From NCBI GenBank assembly GCA_964244065.1, contig CAXTHH010000001.1:124001-188000 (forward strand): a stretch of 64,000 nt of DNA, in the 5' to 3' direction. Under the pieces are notes generated by a model, which did no database searches, was not told where the DNA came from, and saw nothing but the letters and a program-made list of their open reading frames with translations. This DNA is from JASLDZ01 sp964244065 (GTDB taxonomy: Bacteria > Pseudomonadota > Alphaproteobacteria > Caulobacterales > Caulobacteraceae). Every line of letters begins with the position of its first letter. Position 1 is the first letter of the stretch. The position numbers and the translations under genes were made by a program. Below, piece by piece: positions 19,165 through 28,864 of this stretch.

Positions 19165-19721
19165 ACCGCGCGCTCCGGCACGCGCACAGGCCCGGCCACC
19201 ACGTCCAGCGCGCCGGGCCGCAGGGCGTGCCAGAGCACGCGCCGGCCGTCCACCGGGCCGGGCATGGCGATGCGGCCGGCGGGCACGGGCTCGAAGCCCA
19301 GGGGCTCGAAGAAGGCGCGGTCGCCCACCAGCAGCACCAGCGCGCCCTCGGCCGCGTACGACGCCTCGCACGCGCGCTCGACCAGCAGCGCGCCCAGCCC
19401 GCGCCGCCGGCAGCTGCGCGCGACGGCGATGGGCCCAAGGAACAGGGCGGGGGAGGGGCCGATGCGCACCGGCCAGGTCCGCACCGCGCCGACGAGCTCG
19501 CCGCCGCTCCAGGCGCACCAGCTGGAGCCGGTGGCCAGCACGTTGCCCTCGCGCAGGCGCTCGGCGGTCTTGGCGTAGCGCCCGGGGCCGAAGGCGTCGG
19601 CGATCAGGGCGTCGACGCCCGCGCGGTCCTCCCGCGTCTCCAGGGCGAGCTTGAGGCGCGGCGCGGTCACCGGGGGCGGCGGCGGCGGCGACTCGGCCAG
19701 GAGGGCGGCGAGGGCGGACAT
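19161..19721 (-). CDS. GNAT family N-acetyltransferase
   Basis: The 186-aa protein has the GNAT acetyl-CoA pyrophosphate loop in SCRRRGLGALLVERA and a preceding beta strand LFLGPIAVA. The late segment YAAEGALVLLVGDRAFFEPLGFE is typical of the YhbS-like branch. The acceptor substrate is unknown. It is first in the operon with DUF1285 and Nudix. The ATG at 19721 is 87 bp from the divergent MFS gene, so their promoters share this short gap. Confidence 0.9.
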   Translation of the reverse strand: MSALAALLAESPPPPPPVTAPRLKLALETREDRAGVDALIADAFGPGRYAKTAERLREGNVLATGSSWCAWSGGELVGAVRTWPVRIGPSPALFLGPIAVARSCRRRGLGALLVERACEASYAAEGALVLLVGDRAFFEPLGFEPVPAGRIAMPGPVDGRRVLWHALRPGALDVVAGPVRVPERAV

Positions 19722-19807
19722 CTGTGGCGCGATCTAGGTCCTGCGGCCGCCCGGGGGAAGCGCGGCGTTGCCGAAGCGGCCGAACGGCGTCAAGGGTCGC
19801 CGGCCCG

Positions 19808-21079
19808 ATGGACATGCCCGCCCGCCCCTCGCCCCCAGAGGCGCCCAACGTCTTCCGGCACCGGGACTTCCGGCTGTTCTGGGCGGCGCGCTTCGCCATG
19901 ACGCTGGCGGTGCAGGCGCAGTCGGTGGCGATCGGCTGGCAGGTGTACGCCGTCGCCCGCCTGTCCAAGTCGGTGCAGGAGGGCGCCTTCCTGGTGGGCA
20001 TGGTGGGGCTGGCGCAGTTCCTGCCGCTGGTGCTGCTGACGCTGATCGGCGGCGAGACGGCCGACCGCTACGCCCGGCGCACGATCGTGCTCATCTGCCT
20101 GGCGTTCGAGGCGGGGTTGGCCGCGATCCTGGCGGTGATGGCGCTCCACCCCGCCCCCGCCCTGTGGCCGATCTTCGCGGTGGCGGCTCTGTTCGGCGCC
20201 GCGCGCGCCTTCCTCTCGCCCGCCAGCGGAGCCCTCGCGCCCATGCTGGTGCCCAAGGCCGAGCTGCCCCGGGCGGTGGCCTGGAACTCGCTGGCCTGGC
20301 AGAGCGGCTCGATCGTCGGGCCGTGGATCGGCGGCGCGCTCTGCGCGGTGTCGCCCTCCGCCGCCTACGGGGCCGCGACGGGGCTCTACCTGGTCGCGGT
20401 GGCGCTGATCGCCCTGTTCCGCACCGACACCCGCCCGCAGGTGCAGCCCGGCAAGCGCATGGCCCTGATCAGGGAGGGGCTGCACTACGTGTGGACCAAC
20501 AGGATCGTGTTCGGCTCCATCAGCCTGGACCTGTTCGCCGTGCTGCTGGGCGGGGCCACCGCGCTGCTGCCGGTGTTCGCCAAGGACGTGCTGGGCGGCG
20601 GGGCGGAGACGTTCGGCGTGCTCCGCTCCGGCCCGGCGATCGGGGCGGGGATCGTTGCGCTGCTCCTGGCCCGCTTCCACCTGCAGCGGCGGGCGGGGCT
20701 GTGGATGTTCGGCGGCGTGGCGGTGTTCGCGCTGGCCACCATCGCCTTCGCCCTGTCGCGCCAGCTGTGGCTCTCGGTGGTGCTGCTCGCCATCCTGGGC
20801 GGGGCGGACATGATCAGCGTCTACGTCCGCCAGACGCTGGTGCAGGTGGTGACCCCGGACGCCATGCGCGGCCGGGTGTCTGCCGTCAGCTACCTGTTCA
20901 TCGGCGCGTCCAACGAGCTTGGCGAGTTCGAGACGGGGCTGGTGGCGGGCGTGATCGGCCCCGTCCGCGCCTGTCTGATCGGCGGCATCGGCGCGCTGAG
21001 CGTCACCGGGCTCTGGGCGTGGATGTTCCCGCAGCTGCGCCGCGCCGACCGGCTGGACGCGCCGGAGAGCGCCGCCTAA
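19808..21079 (+). CDS. MFS transporter, EntS/DHA3 type
   Basis: The 423-aa inner-membrane transporter has about 12 helices. It starts VFRHRDFRLFWAARFAMTLA and contains GGETADRYARRTIVLIC (the loop 2-3 motif) and SPASGALAPMLVPKAELPRAVAWNS, which place it with the DHA3/EntS drug or siderophore exporters. The substrate is unknown. The ATG at 19808 is followed by a second ATG two codons later. Twelve bases separate its stop from the threonine aldolase. Confidence 0.9.
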   Translation: MDMPARPSPPEAPNVFRHRDFRLFWAARFAMTLAVQAQSVAIGWQVYAVARLSKSVQEGAFLVGMVGLAQFLPLVLLTLIGGETADRYARRTIVLICLAFEAGLAAILAVMALHPAPALWPIFAVAALFGAARAFLSPASGALAPMLVPKAELPRAVAWNSLAWQSGSIVGPWIGGALCAVSPSAAYGAATGLYLVAVALIALFRTDTRPQVQPGKRMALIREGLHYVWTNRIVFGSISLDLFAVLLGGATALLPVFAKDVLGGGAETFGVLRSGPAIGAGIVALLLARFHLQRRAGLWMFGGVAVFALATIAFALSRQLWLSVVLLAILGGADMISVYVRQTLVQVVTPDAMRGRVSAVSYLFIGASNELGEFETGLVAGVIGPVRACLIGGIGALSVTGLWAWMFPQLRRADRLDAPESAA

Positions 21080-21090
21080 GCCCCGCGCCC

Positions 21091-22098
21091 ATGGCCCGCT
21101 ACGACTTCGCCTCCGACAACACCGCCGGCGCCGCGCCCGAGGCCATGGCCTCGCTGGTGGAGCACAACGCCGGCTTCGCCTCCGGCTACGGCACGGACCC
21201 CGTCACCGCCCGGGCGGCGGATGCGCTCAGGGCGTGGCTGGAGGCGGACGCGGACGTGCGCTTCGTGGCCAGCGGCACGGCCGCCAACAGCGTCGCCCTG
21301 GCCGCGCTCGCCCGCCCGTTCGAGGCGGTGGTCGCGCACGAGCACGCGCACATCCTCACCGACGAGACGGGCGCCCCCGGCTTCTTCGGCCAGGGCGTCG
21401 GCCTGACAGGCCTGCCGGGGGCGCACGGCCGCATCGACCCCGCCGCGCTTGCGCAGGCGCTGGCGAGGCTGGACGTGAGCTACCGCCAGTCCCCCGCCGC
21501 TCTCTCGCTGACCAACGCCACGGAGTACGGCGCCGTCTACACGGGCGAGGAGATCGTGGCCCTCACCACCCAGGCGCGGGCGCGGAACCTGCCCGTGCAT
21601 CTCGACGGCGCGCGCCTGGCCAACGCGGTGGCCGCCGGCTTCGACCCGCGCCGGATCAAGGACATGGGCGTCGCCGTGCTGGTGGTGGGCGGCACCAAGG
21701 CCGGCATGCCGCCCACCGAGGCGCTGGTGCTGTTCGATCCCGCGCTGTCCCGCCGCTTCGACGCCCGGCTCAAGCAGGGCGGGCAGCTGCCCTCCAAGGG
21801 CCGGTTCTACGCCGCGCCCTGGATCGGCATGCTGGAGGGCGACGCCTGGATCCGCCACGCCGCCCACGCCAACGCCATGGCGCGGAAGCTCGCCGGCCTC
21901 ATGCCCTGGCGCGTGACGCACCCGGTGCAGGCCAACGCCGTGTTCGTCGACATGGACGAGCCCGCCCGCGTGCGCCTCGTGGAACGGGGCTGGTTCGTCT
22001 ACCGCTTCATCGACGGCTCCGTCCGCTTCATGTGCTCCTGGGCCACCACCGACGCCGCCGTCGAGGAACTGGCGGAGACGCTGCGCGACGTGGCCTGA
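21091..22098 (+). CDS. Low-specificity L-threonine aldolase family enzyme
   Basis: This 335-aa PLP enzyme is predicted to split L-threonine or allo-threonine to glycine and acetaldehyde. It shows DFASDNTAGAAPEAM at the start, YGTDPVTARA, the HLDGARLANAV motif with the PLP-contacting Asp, and VVGGTKAGMPPTEA with the Schiff-base Lys. It is intact. It probably shares a transcript with the upstream MFS gene; a functional link is not evident. Confidence 0.9.
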   Translation: MARYDFASDNTAGAAPEAMASLVEHNAGFASGYGTDPVTARAADALRAWLEADADVRFVASGTAANSVALAALARPFEAVVAHEHAHILTDETGAPGFFGQGVGLTGLPGAHGRIDPAALAQALARLDVSYRQSPAALSLTNATEYGAVYTGEEIVALTTQARARNLPVHLDGARLANAVAAGFDPRRIKDMGVAVLVVGGTKAGMPPTEALVLFDPALSRRFDARLKQGGQLPSKGRFYAAPWIGMLEGDAWIRHAAHANAMARKLAGLMPWRVTHPVQANAVFVDMDEPARVRLVERGWFVYRFIDGSVRFMCSWATTDAAVEELAETLRDVA

Positions 22099-22100
22099 CG

Positions 22101-22137
22101 GCCCCCGTCGCCTTCGGGCCAAGCCCGAGGGAGCTGG
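22101..22137. repeat. Degenerate REP-like half element
   Basis: GTCGCCTTCGGGCCAAGCCCGAGGGAG is a decayed single module of the REP-like family in the gap before the DUF6607 gene. Confidence 0.45.
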
Positions 22138-22185
22138 AACGTCGGCGCTCTGGACGAGGCTGGCGAGCGGGCGCAAGGTGTCCAC

Positions 22186-23166
22186 ATGCGAGCCGTTCTC
22201 ACCATCGCGCTCCTCCTGGTCGCCACCGCCGCCCGCGCCGGCGCGCCGCCCGAGGCCGACCGGCGGGCCATCCTCGCCATGGCGGGCGACTACCGCGTGC
22301 GCTTCGACTTCCGCGAGCACACGCCGTTCGTGGCCGGCTACACGCCGCTGGAGGAGAAGGTCTCCGGCGGGTTCGAGTCGGTGCGCGTGATCGCCGATCG
22401 GCCCGGCTTCGTCAGCCTGCAGCACCTGCTGGTGGTCGGCGACGCCAAGTCGCCCACGGTGGTCAAGCACTGGCGGCAGGACTGGACGTGGGAGCCGAAG
22501 CGCGTGCTCGCCTACGCCGGCCGCGACCGCTGGCGCATCGCCCCCGTCCCCGCCGCGGCCCGCGCGGGCGGCTGGTCGCAGACCGTCTGGCAGACGGACG
22601 ACAGTCCGCGCTACGGCGGCGTCGGCCGCTGGCGGCACGACGGCGGGGCCAGCCGCTGGACCAGCGACGAGACGCGCCGCCCGCTGCCCCGGCGCGACGC
22701 CACCCGCTTCCCGCCCTACGCCGAGGTGGACGGGATCAACCGCCACGCGATCACGCCGACGGGCTGGGTGCACGAGCAGGACAACGGCAAGGTCGGCGTG
22801 AAGGACGGGCGCGAGGTCGTGTTCGTCCACGAGACGGGCCTGAACACCTACACGCGGTTCAACGGCTATCCGGTCGCCGCCGCGGACGCCTACTGGAAGG
22901 CGACAGCCCCCTACTGGGCCGAGGTCCGCCTCGCCTGGGATCGCGCGCTGGCCCGCGGCGAGGCCACGGTGCGCGAGGAGGCGCAGAACGGCTCGGAGAC
23001 GGGACCGCGTCTCATGGGCCTCGCCGACGAGGTCGCGGAGGGCAAGCGCTCCACCCCCGCGGCGGTCGAGGAGGCGCGCCGGGTGATCGCGGGCGAGACG
23101 GCGGGCGGGGCGCAACGCGCGGCGGCCTCACCCGTTGGCGGGGAGAGGAGGAGCCCCGCTTCATGA
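22186..23166 (+). CDS. DUF6607 family secreted protein
   Basis: The 326-aa protein has a signal peptide (MRAVLTIALLLVATAARAGA). Its mature part holds the stretches I associate with DUF6607: KHWRQDWTWEPKRVLAY, GGWSQTVWQTDDSPRYGGVGRW, TRRPLPRRDAT and GINRHAITPTGWVHEQDNGKV. Function is unknown; an outer-membrane or periplasmic heme/iron-linked role has been suggested for relatives, which I cannot support here. The stop overlaps the next start (ATGA). Confidence 0.85.
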   Translation: MRAVLTIALLLVATAARAGAPPEADRRAILAMAGDYRVRFDFREHTPFVAGYTPLEEKVSGGFESVRVIADRPGFVSLQHLLVVGDAKSPTVVKHWRQDWTWEPKRVLAYAGRDRWRIAPVPAAARAGGWSQTVWQTDDSPRYGGVGRWRHDGGASRWTSDETRRPLPRRDATRFPPYAEVDGINRHAITPTGWVHEQDNGKVGVKDGREVVFVHETGLNTYTRFNGYPVAAADAYWKATAPYWAEVRLAWDRALARGEATVREEAQNGSETGPRLMGLADEVAEGKRSTPAAVEEARRVIAGETAGGAQRAAASPVGGERRSPAS

Positions 23167-23546
23167 AGATCGTCCCCGTCCTGCTGGCCACCGCCGCGAC
23201 GGCCCTGGCGGGCTTCGCGCTCGCCGATCCGCGACCCACCTTCCCCTACACGGGCGTGGCCACCCAGTGCCTGGACACGCTGGGCACGCCCCAGCCGCCC
23301 GTCTGCCGCACCATCGGCAGCGCCAGCCGCCTGCGCGAGCAGCCCGACACCTGCATCTGCGGCGGAGGCGCCCTGCGGGAGGTGAGCGTGCCCTTCTGCC
23401 AGCCCGGCGAGGTCTCCGCCCCCGACTCCCGGGCCGCCAACCGCGCCCGACTCGCCGCCGCCAGGGCCGGCACCCTGATGACAGCGCGCTTCGAGGGCCG
23501 CCGCTTCTGCGCCCAGCCCGGCCGCACGGGGCGGACAGGGCCTTAG
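23163..23546 (+). CDS. Small cysteine-rich secreted protein
   Basis: I do not recognise this family. The 127-aa product has a signal peptide (MKIVPVLLATAATALAGFALA) and a mature part with six cysteines (in TQCLD, PVCRT, DTCICGG, PFCQP and RFCAQ), suggesting disulfides in the periplasm. A purine-rich site precedes the ATG, which overlaps the DUF6607 stop by 4 nt, so the two proteins are probably made together. Confidence 0.7.
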   Translation: MKIVPVLLATAATALAGFALADPRPTFPYTGVATQCLDTLGTPQPPVCRTIGSASRLREQPDTCICGGGALREVSVPFCQPGEVSAPDSRAANRARLAAARAGTLMTARFEGRRFCAQPGRTGRTGP

Positions 23547-23547
23547 C

Positions 23548-23574
23548 GGCGCCCCGCAGCCGTCGCGGGGCGCC
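23548..23574. terminator. Bidirectional hairpin between convergent genes
   Basis: GGCGCCCCGC, a 7-nt loop, then GCGGGGCGCC make a perfect 10-bp GC stem two bases after the stop at 23546 and 13 bases before the stop at 23587. There is no T-tract, so intrinsic termination is inferred from position and stem strength. Confidence 0.6.
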
Positions 23575-23586
23575 GTCGCGGGGGGC

Positions 23587-24237
23587 TCAGGCCGTCGCCG
23601 GCGAGTCCCCGTACGAGCCGGTCCGCCCGGGGCTGTCCAGGTTCTGCGGGTCGGGGGCTTCGAACGTCCCGATCAGTTCGCCCGCCGCCACGGTGTTGCC
23701 CTTGAGCGCGTTGATCAGGTCCGGCAGCTGCGTGGACGGGTCGAGGCCCAGCGGCTTGGCCAGCGCGAACACCTGGAAGTGGTAGCGGTGCATGCCGTGT
23801 CCCGGCGGAGGCTTCGGGCCCATCCAGCCGTAGGCGCCGGCGCCGTTCCGGCCCTGGATCGCGTCCTGCGGCGTCACCGGACGGTTCAGCTTCTCGATGT
23901 TCTGCGGCAGGCCGACGGCTTGGCCCGGGATGTCCCAGATCGCCCAGTGGGTGACCGGGTCGGTCTGCGGCGCGTCGGGGTCCTGCACGATCACCGCCCA
24001 GGCCTGCGCCTCCTCGACCGGGCTCCACGCCAGCTCGGGCGAGACGTCGTCTCCGTCCTGCGAGAAGACCGCGTCGATGCGGCCTTCCGGGCCGACGGCC
24101 GGCGAGGTGACCACCACGCCCGTGTCCATGTACGGCTGTACCTGCAGGATGGCGATCACGCCGCCCGAGTGCTCGGGGGCGTGCGGGGCGTCCGAGTGGT
24201 GCGGCGGGTGCGCGAGATGGGTCTGGCGGTTGGCCAT
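23587..24237 (-). CDS. PEBP (YbhB/YbcL, Raf kinase inhibitor-like) protein
   Basis: The 216-aa protein has the PEBP core: SQDGDDVSPELAWS, AWAVIVQDPDAP (ligand-site Asp-Pro-Asp), THWAIWDIPG, GWMGPKPPPGHGMHRYHFQVFAL. Bacterial members have no settled role. An N-terminal His/Pro-rich stretch (HLAHPPHHSDAPHAPEH) is unusual. The ATG at 24237 has AGGAGA upstream; longer in-frame starts lack this. Confidence 0.93.
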   Translation of the reverse strand: MANRQTHLAHPPHHSDAPHAPEHSGGVIAILQVQPYMDTGVVVTSPAVGPEGRIDAVFSQDGDDVSPELAWSPVEEAQAWAVIVQDPDAPQTDPVTHWAIWDIPGQAVGLPQNIEKLNRPVTPQDAIQGRNGAGAYGWMGPKPPPGHGMHRYHFQVFALAKPLGLDPSTQLPDLINALKGNTVAAGELIGTFEAPDPQNLDSPGRTGSYGDSPATA

Positions 24238-24302
24238 GGCGGGTCTCCTGGCGATACGGTGGTGCGGGATGAACCCCCGCGACGCCCGGCGGTTCACCGA
24301 CG

Positions 24303-25157
24303 ATGACCTCGCGCCGCCTCGCCCTGTCGCTGCTGCTGGCCGGCGGGGCGGGCGCCTGCTCGCCGTTCCGCCTGCTCAACGCCCTGCCGTCCGACCCGGC
24401 GCGCCTGGCGGCCCGCGACGTGCCCTACGGCGAGGGGCCGCGCCGTACGCTCGACGTCTACGCGCCCCGTGCGGACGTGCGGAACGCGCCGGTGGTGGTC
24501 TTCTTCTACGGCGGGTCGTGGGCGAGCGGAGCCAAGGCGGACTACGCCTTCGCCGGGCGCTCGCTGGCGGCGGAGGGGTTCGTGGTGGTCGTGCCGGACT
24601 ATCGGCTCGTGCCCGACGTGCGCTTCCCTGGCTTCGTCGAGGACGCGGCGGCGGCCGTCGCCTTCGCCCGGGCGCACGCGGCCGCGTGGGGCGGCGACCC
24701 CGCCCGGCTCGCGCTCGCCGGCCACTCGGCGGGCGCCTACCTGGCCGCCATGGTGGCGCTCGACCCCGCTTGGCTGGCCCGGGCCGGGGCGCCCACGGGG
24801 ACGGTGAAGGCCTGGGCGGGCCTCTCCGGACCATACGACTTCCTCCCCTTCGACGTGGACGCCTCGCGCAACGCCTTCGGCGCCTGGCCCCGGCCGGAGG
24901 AGACGCAGCCGATCACCTTCGCCGGCGCGGGCGACCCGCCCGCCTTCCTGGCGCACGGGACCCGGGACACGACGGTGCGGCCCCGCAACACGCAGCGGCT
25001 CGCCGCCAGGCTGCGGGCCGCCGGCGTCCCCGTCGAGGCGCGGCTGTACGAGGGGCTGGACCACAAGGACGTGGTTCTGGCGCTCACCCGCACCTTCCGT
25101 GGCAAGGCGGCGGTGCGGGCGGATGTCGCGCGCTTCCTCCACAGCCGAGTCGGCTGA
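24303..25157 (+). CDS. Alpha/beta hydrolase (esterase/lipase-like)
   Basis: The 284-aa protein has an export signal (LALSLLLAGGAGAC); the cysteine could be lipidated but the lipobox is imperfect. The oxyanion region FFYGGSWASG, nucleophile elbow AGHSAGAY, a late Asp in HGTRDTTV and His in GLDHKDVV make the catalytic set of the HSL/BD-FAE-like esterases. The substrate is unknown. It is divergent from PEBP across 65 bp. Confidence 0.88.
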   Translation: MTSRRLALSLLLAGGAGACSPFRLLNALPSDPARLAARDVPYGEGPRRTLDVYAPRADVRNAPVVVFFYGGSWASGAKADYAFAGRSLAAEGFVVVVPDYRLVPDVRFPGFVEDAAAAVAFARAHAAAWGGDPARLALAGHSAGAYLAAMVALDPAWLARAGAPTGTVKAWAGLSGPYDFLPFDVDASRNAFGAWPRPEETQPITFAGAGDPPAFLAHGTRDTTVRPRNTQRLAARLRAAGVPVEARLYEGLDHKDVVLALTRTFRGKAAVRADVARFLHSRVG

Positions 25158-25216
25158 GGCCGGCGACGGCCGGTCAGGGGCGGGCCATGGTGACGGCTCG
25201 CCGCGGAGTGATTCGG

Positions 25217-26086
25217 ATGACCCTCCACGCCCACGTCTTCAGCCCCGCCGCTCCGGCCCTGGGGGACGCGCCCGCGCTCGAGCAGCCCTACCTCGACCTG
25301 CTGCGCGAGGTGCTGGAGACGGGCGTCGAGCGGATGGACCGCACGGGGGTCGGCACGCGCGGCGTGTTCGGCCGCCAGATGCGCTTCGACCTGCAGCGGG
25401 GCTTCCCGATGCTCACCACCAAGCGCGTCCACTGGAAGTCGGTGGTGCTCGAGCTGCTGTGGTTCCTGCAGGGCTCCACCAACGTGCGCTGGCTGCAGGA
25501 GCGCGGCTGCTCGATCTGGGACGAGTGGGCCGACGCGGACGGCGAGCTCGGCCCCGTCTACGGCCGCCAGTGGCGCTCCTGGGCCGCGCCCGATGGCAGG
25601 GGGATCGACCAGATCGCCGGCCTCGTCACCGCGCTGCGCACCAACCCCTATAGCCGTCGCCACGTGGTCAGCGCCTGGAACCCGGCGGACGTGGACGACA
25701 TGGCGCTCCCGCCCTGCCACTGCCTGTTCCAGTTCCATGTCGCCCCGGGTCCTGACGGACGCGGCCGGCTTTCCTGCCAGCTCTACCAGCGCTCGGCGGA
25801 CATCTTTCTGGGGGTGCCGTTCAACGTGGCCAGTTACGCCTTGCTGACGCACATGCTGGCGCAGGTCACCGGCCTGCAGGTGGGCGAGTTCGTGCACACG
25901 CTGGGCGACGCCCATCTCTACCTGAACCACCTGCAGCAGGCCGAGTTGCAGCTCTCGCGCGCGCCGCGCGAGGCGCCGCGGCTGGTCTTGGCGCCGCGCG
26001 ACGACCTGTTCGCCTTCCAGGAAGGCGACCTGACGCTCGACGGCTACCAGCCGCACCCGCCGATCCGCGCCCCGGTCGCCGTTTGA
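25217..26086 (+). CDS. thyA: Thymidylate synthase
   Basis: It methylates dUMP to dTMP with methylene-tetrahydrofolate, yielding dihydrofolate. Motifs: DRTGVGTRGVFGRQMRFDL, FPMLTTKR, the active-site PPCHCLFQFHV (Cys167), QRSADIFLGVPFNVASYA and HLYLNH. It is 289 aa from the ATG at 25217, which has GGAG eight bases upstream; the in-frame ATG at 25187 would add ten residues. It overlaps folA by 4 nt, so the enzyme producing dihydrofolate is coupled to the one that reduces it. Confidence 0.97.
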   Translation: MTLHAHVFSPAAPALGDAPALEQPYLDLLREVLETGVERMDRTGVGTRGVFGRQMRFDLQRGFPMLTTKRVHWKSVVLELLWFLQGSTNVRWLQERGCSIWDEWADADGELGPVYGRQWRSWAAPDGRGIDQIAGLVTALRTNPYSRRHVVSAWNPADVDDMALPPCHCLFQFHVAPGPDGRGRLSCQLYQRSADIFLGVPFNVASYALLTHMLAQVTGLQVGEFVHTLGDAHLYLNHLQQAELQLSRAPREAPRLVLAPRDDLFAFQEGDLTLDGYQPHPPIRAPVAV

Positions 26087-26601
26087 GCCGCGGCCCGATC
26101 GTCAGCCTCGTCGTCGCCCGTGCGCGCAACGGGGTGATCGGGCGCGAGGGGGGGCTGCCCTGGCGGCTGAAGGGCGACATGGCGCTGTTCAAGGCCATCA
26201 CGATGGGCAAGCCCGTCGTAATGGGGCGCAAGACGTGGGACAGCCTGCCCCGGAAGCCGCTGCCCGGGCGCACCAACATCGTGCTCTCCCGCGACGGCGC
26301 CTTCGAGCCCCGGGGCGCCTTGGCGTGCGAGCGCTGGGACGAGGCGATGGGCATCGCCCGCGAGCAGGCGGAGGAGGACGGCGTCGACGAGCTGTGCGTG
26401 ATCGGCGGCGAGGCGGTCTTCGCCCTCGCCCTGCCGCAGGCGCGCCGCCTCCACCTCACCGAGGTCGAGGCCGAGCCCGAGGGCGACGTGCGCATGCCGC
26501 CCTTCGACGAGGCGCGCTGGCGCGAGGTGCGGCGCGAGGCGCATCCTGCGGGGGAGGGGGACGAGCACCCCTGGACCTACCGCCTGCTGGAGCGCGCCTG
26601 A
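26083..26601 (+). CDS. folA: Dihydrofolate reductase
   Basis: The 172-aa enzyme reduces dihydrofolate to tetrahydrofolate with NADPH. It shows VVARARNGVIGREGGLPWRLKGDMALFK (substrate loop), VVMGRKTWDSLP, PGRTNIVLSR and VIGGEAVFALAL. The start is TTG at 26083 within TTGA, overlapping the thyA stop; no other start fits the conserved N-terminus, so translation is probably coupled to thyA. Confidence 0.96.
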   Translation: MSRGPIVSLVVARARNGVIGREGGLPWRLKGDMALFKAITMGKPVVMGRKTWDSLPRKPLPGRTNIVLSRDGAFEPRGALACERWDEAMGIAREQAEEDGVDELCVIGGEAVFALALPQARRLHLTEVEAEPEGDVRMPPFDEARWREVRREAHPAGEGDEHPWTYRLLERA

Positions 26602-27521
26602 TGCCCGACCTGGACCTGCAGCTCGTCGCCGAGGGCCTGCGCTTCCCCGAGGGGCCGGTAGCCATGGCCGACGGCTCGGCGATCATCACCGAGATCGTGA
26701 CGGGCGTGCTGACCCGCATCCGCCCCGACGGCGGGCGCGAGACGGCGGCCGAGGTCGGCGGCGGCCCGAACGGGCTGGCGGTGGGGCCGGACGGCGCCCT
26801 TTACGTCTGCAACAACGGCGGCCGCTTCACCTACGCCGAGGTGAACGGCCTGCTGATCCCCGGCGACACGCCGCCCGAGCATGTGGGCGGCTCGATCCAG
26901 CGCGTGGACCTCGCCACAGGTGGGGTGGAGACGCTGTACGACAGCTGCGACGGGCGGCGTCTGCTGGCGCCCAACGACCTGGTGTTCGAGCCCGGCGGCG
27001 GCTTCTGGTTCACCGACCACGGCACCTCGGACGGCGAGGGCCGCAAGCACGGCGCGCTCTATTACGCCCGGGCCGACGGATCGCTGATCCGGCGTGTGCG
27101 GCACGGCCTGTACACGCCCAACGGCGTGGGCCTCTCGCCGGACGGCAAGGTGGTCTACATGGCCGACACCATGACCGGCCGCCTGTGGGCGTTCGACGTC
27201 GTCGGAGAGGGCGAGCTGGCGCCCGTGCAGCTGGGCATGCCCGGCCGGGTGGTGGTGACGCTGCCCGGCTACCAGCTGTTCGACAGCTTGGCGGTGGAGG
27301 CGGACGGGCGCGTCTGCGTCGCCACCATCATCAACGGCGGGATCAGCGCCATCACCCCGGCGGGCGAGGTCGAGCACTTTCCCGTGCCGGACCTGATCAC
27401 CACCAACATCGCCTTCGGCGGGCCGGACATGCGCGACGCCTGGATCACCGCCAGCGCCACCGGCCGGCTCTTCAGGGCCCGGTGGCCGCGCCCGGGGCTG
27501 AAGCTGGCGTTCAATCTCTGA
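26601..27521 (+). CDS. SMP-30/gluconolactonase family protein
   Basis: The 306-aa beta-propeller protein has the family blocks LRFPEGPVAM, GGGPNGLAVGPDGALYVCNNGG, LAPNDLVFEPGGGFWFTDHG and TPNGVGLSPDGKVVYMADT, with the acidic and Asn residues that bind the metal. It likely hydrolyses a sugar lactone or similar ester; the substrate is unknown. Its ATG overlaps the folA stop by one base (TGATG), so it belongs to the thyA-folA transcript, with no obvious metabolic link. Confidence 0.88.
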   Translation: MPDLDLQLVAEGLRFPEGPVAMADGSAIITEIVTGVLTRIRPDGGRETAAEVGGGPNGLAVGPDGALYVCNNGGRFTYAEVNGLLIPGDTPPEHVGGSIQRVDLATGGVETLYDSCDGRRLLAPNDLVFEPGGGFWFTDHGTSDGEGRKHGALYYARADGSLIRRVRHGLYTPNGVGLSPDGKVVYMADTMTGRLWAFDVVGEGELAPVQLGMPGRVVVTLPGYQLFDSLAVEADGRVCVATIINGGISAITPAGEVEHFPVPDLITTNIAFGGPDMRDAWITASATGRLFRARWPRPGLKLAFNL

Positions 27522-27524
27522 AGC

Positions 27525-27659
27525 AACCCTCTCCCGCTATGCGGGAGAGGGGACAGGCCGCGAAGCGGCCAGGGTGAGGGCAAGTGGCTGGCCCGTCACC
27601 CTCACCCTGACCTCGCTCGCGCGAGGTCTGTCCCTCTCCCGCGAGCGGGAGAGGGTTGG
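27525..27659. repeat. CTCTCCC-type palindromic intergenic element
   Basis: The outer inverted repeat CAACCCTCTCCCGC...GCGGGAGAGGGTTG spans the whole gap between two convergent genes, with inner complementary stretches (CAGGGTGAGGG and CCCTCACCCTG). The 135-bp cruciform-like, MITE-sized element encodes nothing. It may terminate both genes. Confidence 0.75.
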
Positions 27660-27663
27660 CGAT

Positions 27664-28776
<1,113 letters not shown>

Positions 28777-28864
28777 GCGCGGCGCTCCGGTGGGGTGCGG
28801 GTGAGCTAGGCGCGCGACCCGAGCACCGCAACAAGCGCTGTTGCGAAAAGAGCTGGTGGCGCGA

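Noticed and set aside
27525..27659. Insertion sequence remnant
   Set aside because: No transposase fragment is present; it is a short non-coding palindromic element like those at 35797 and 57600.
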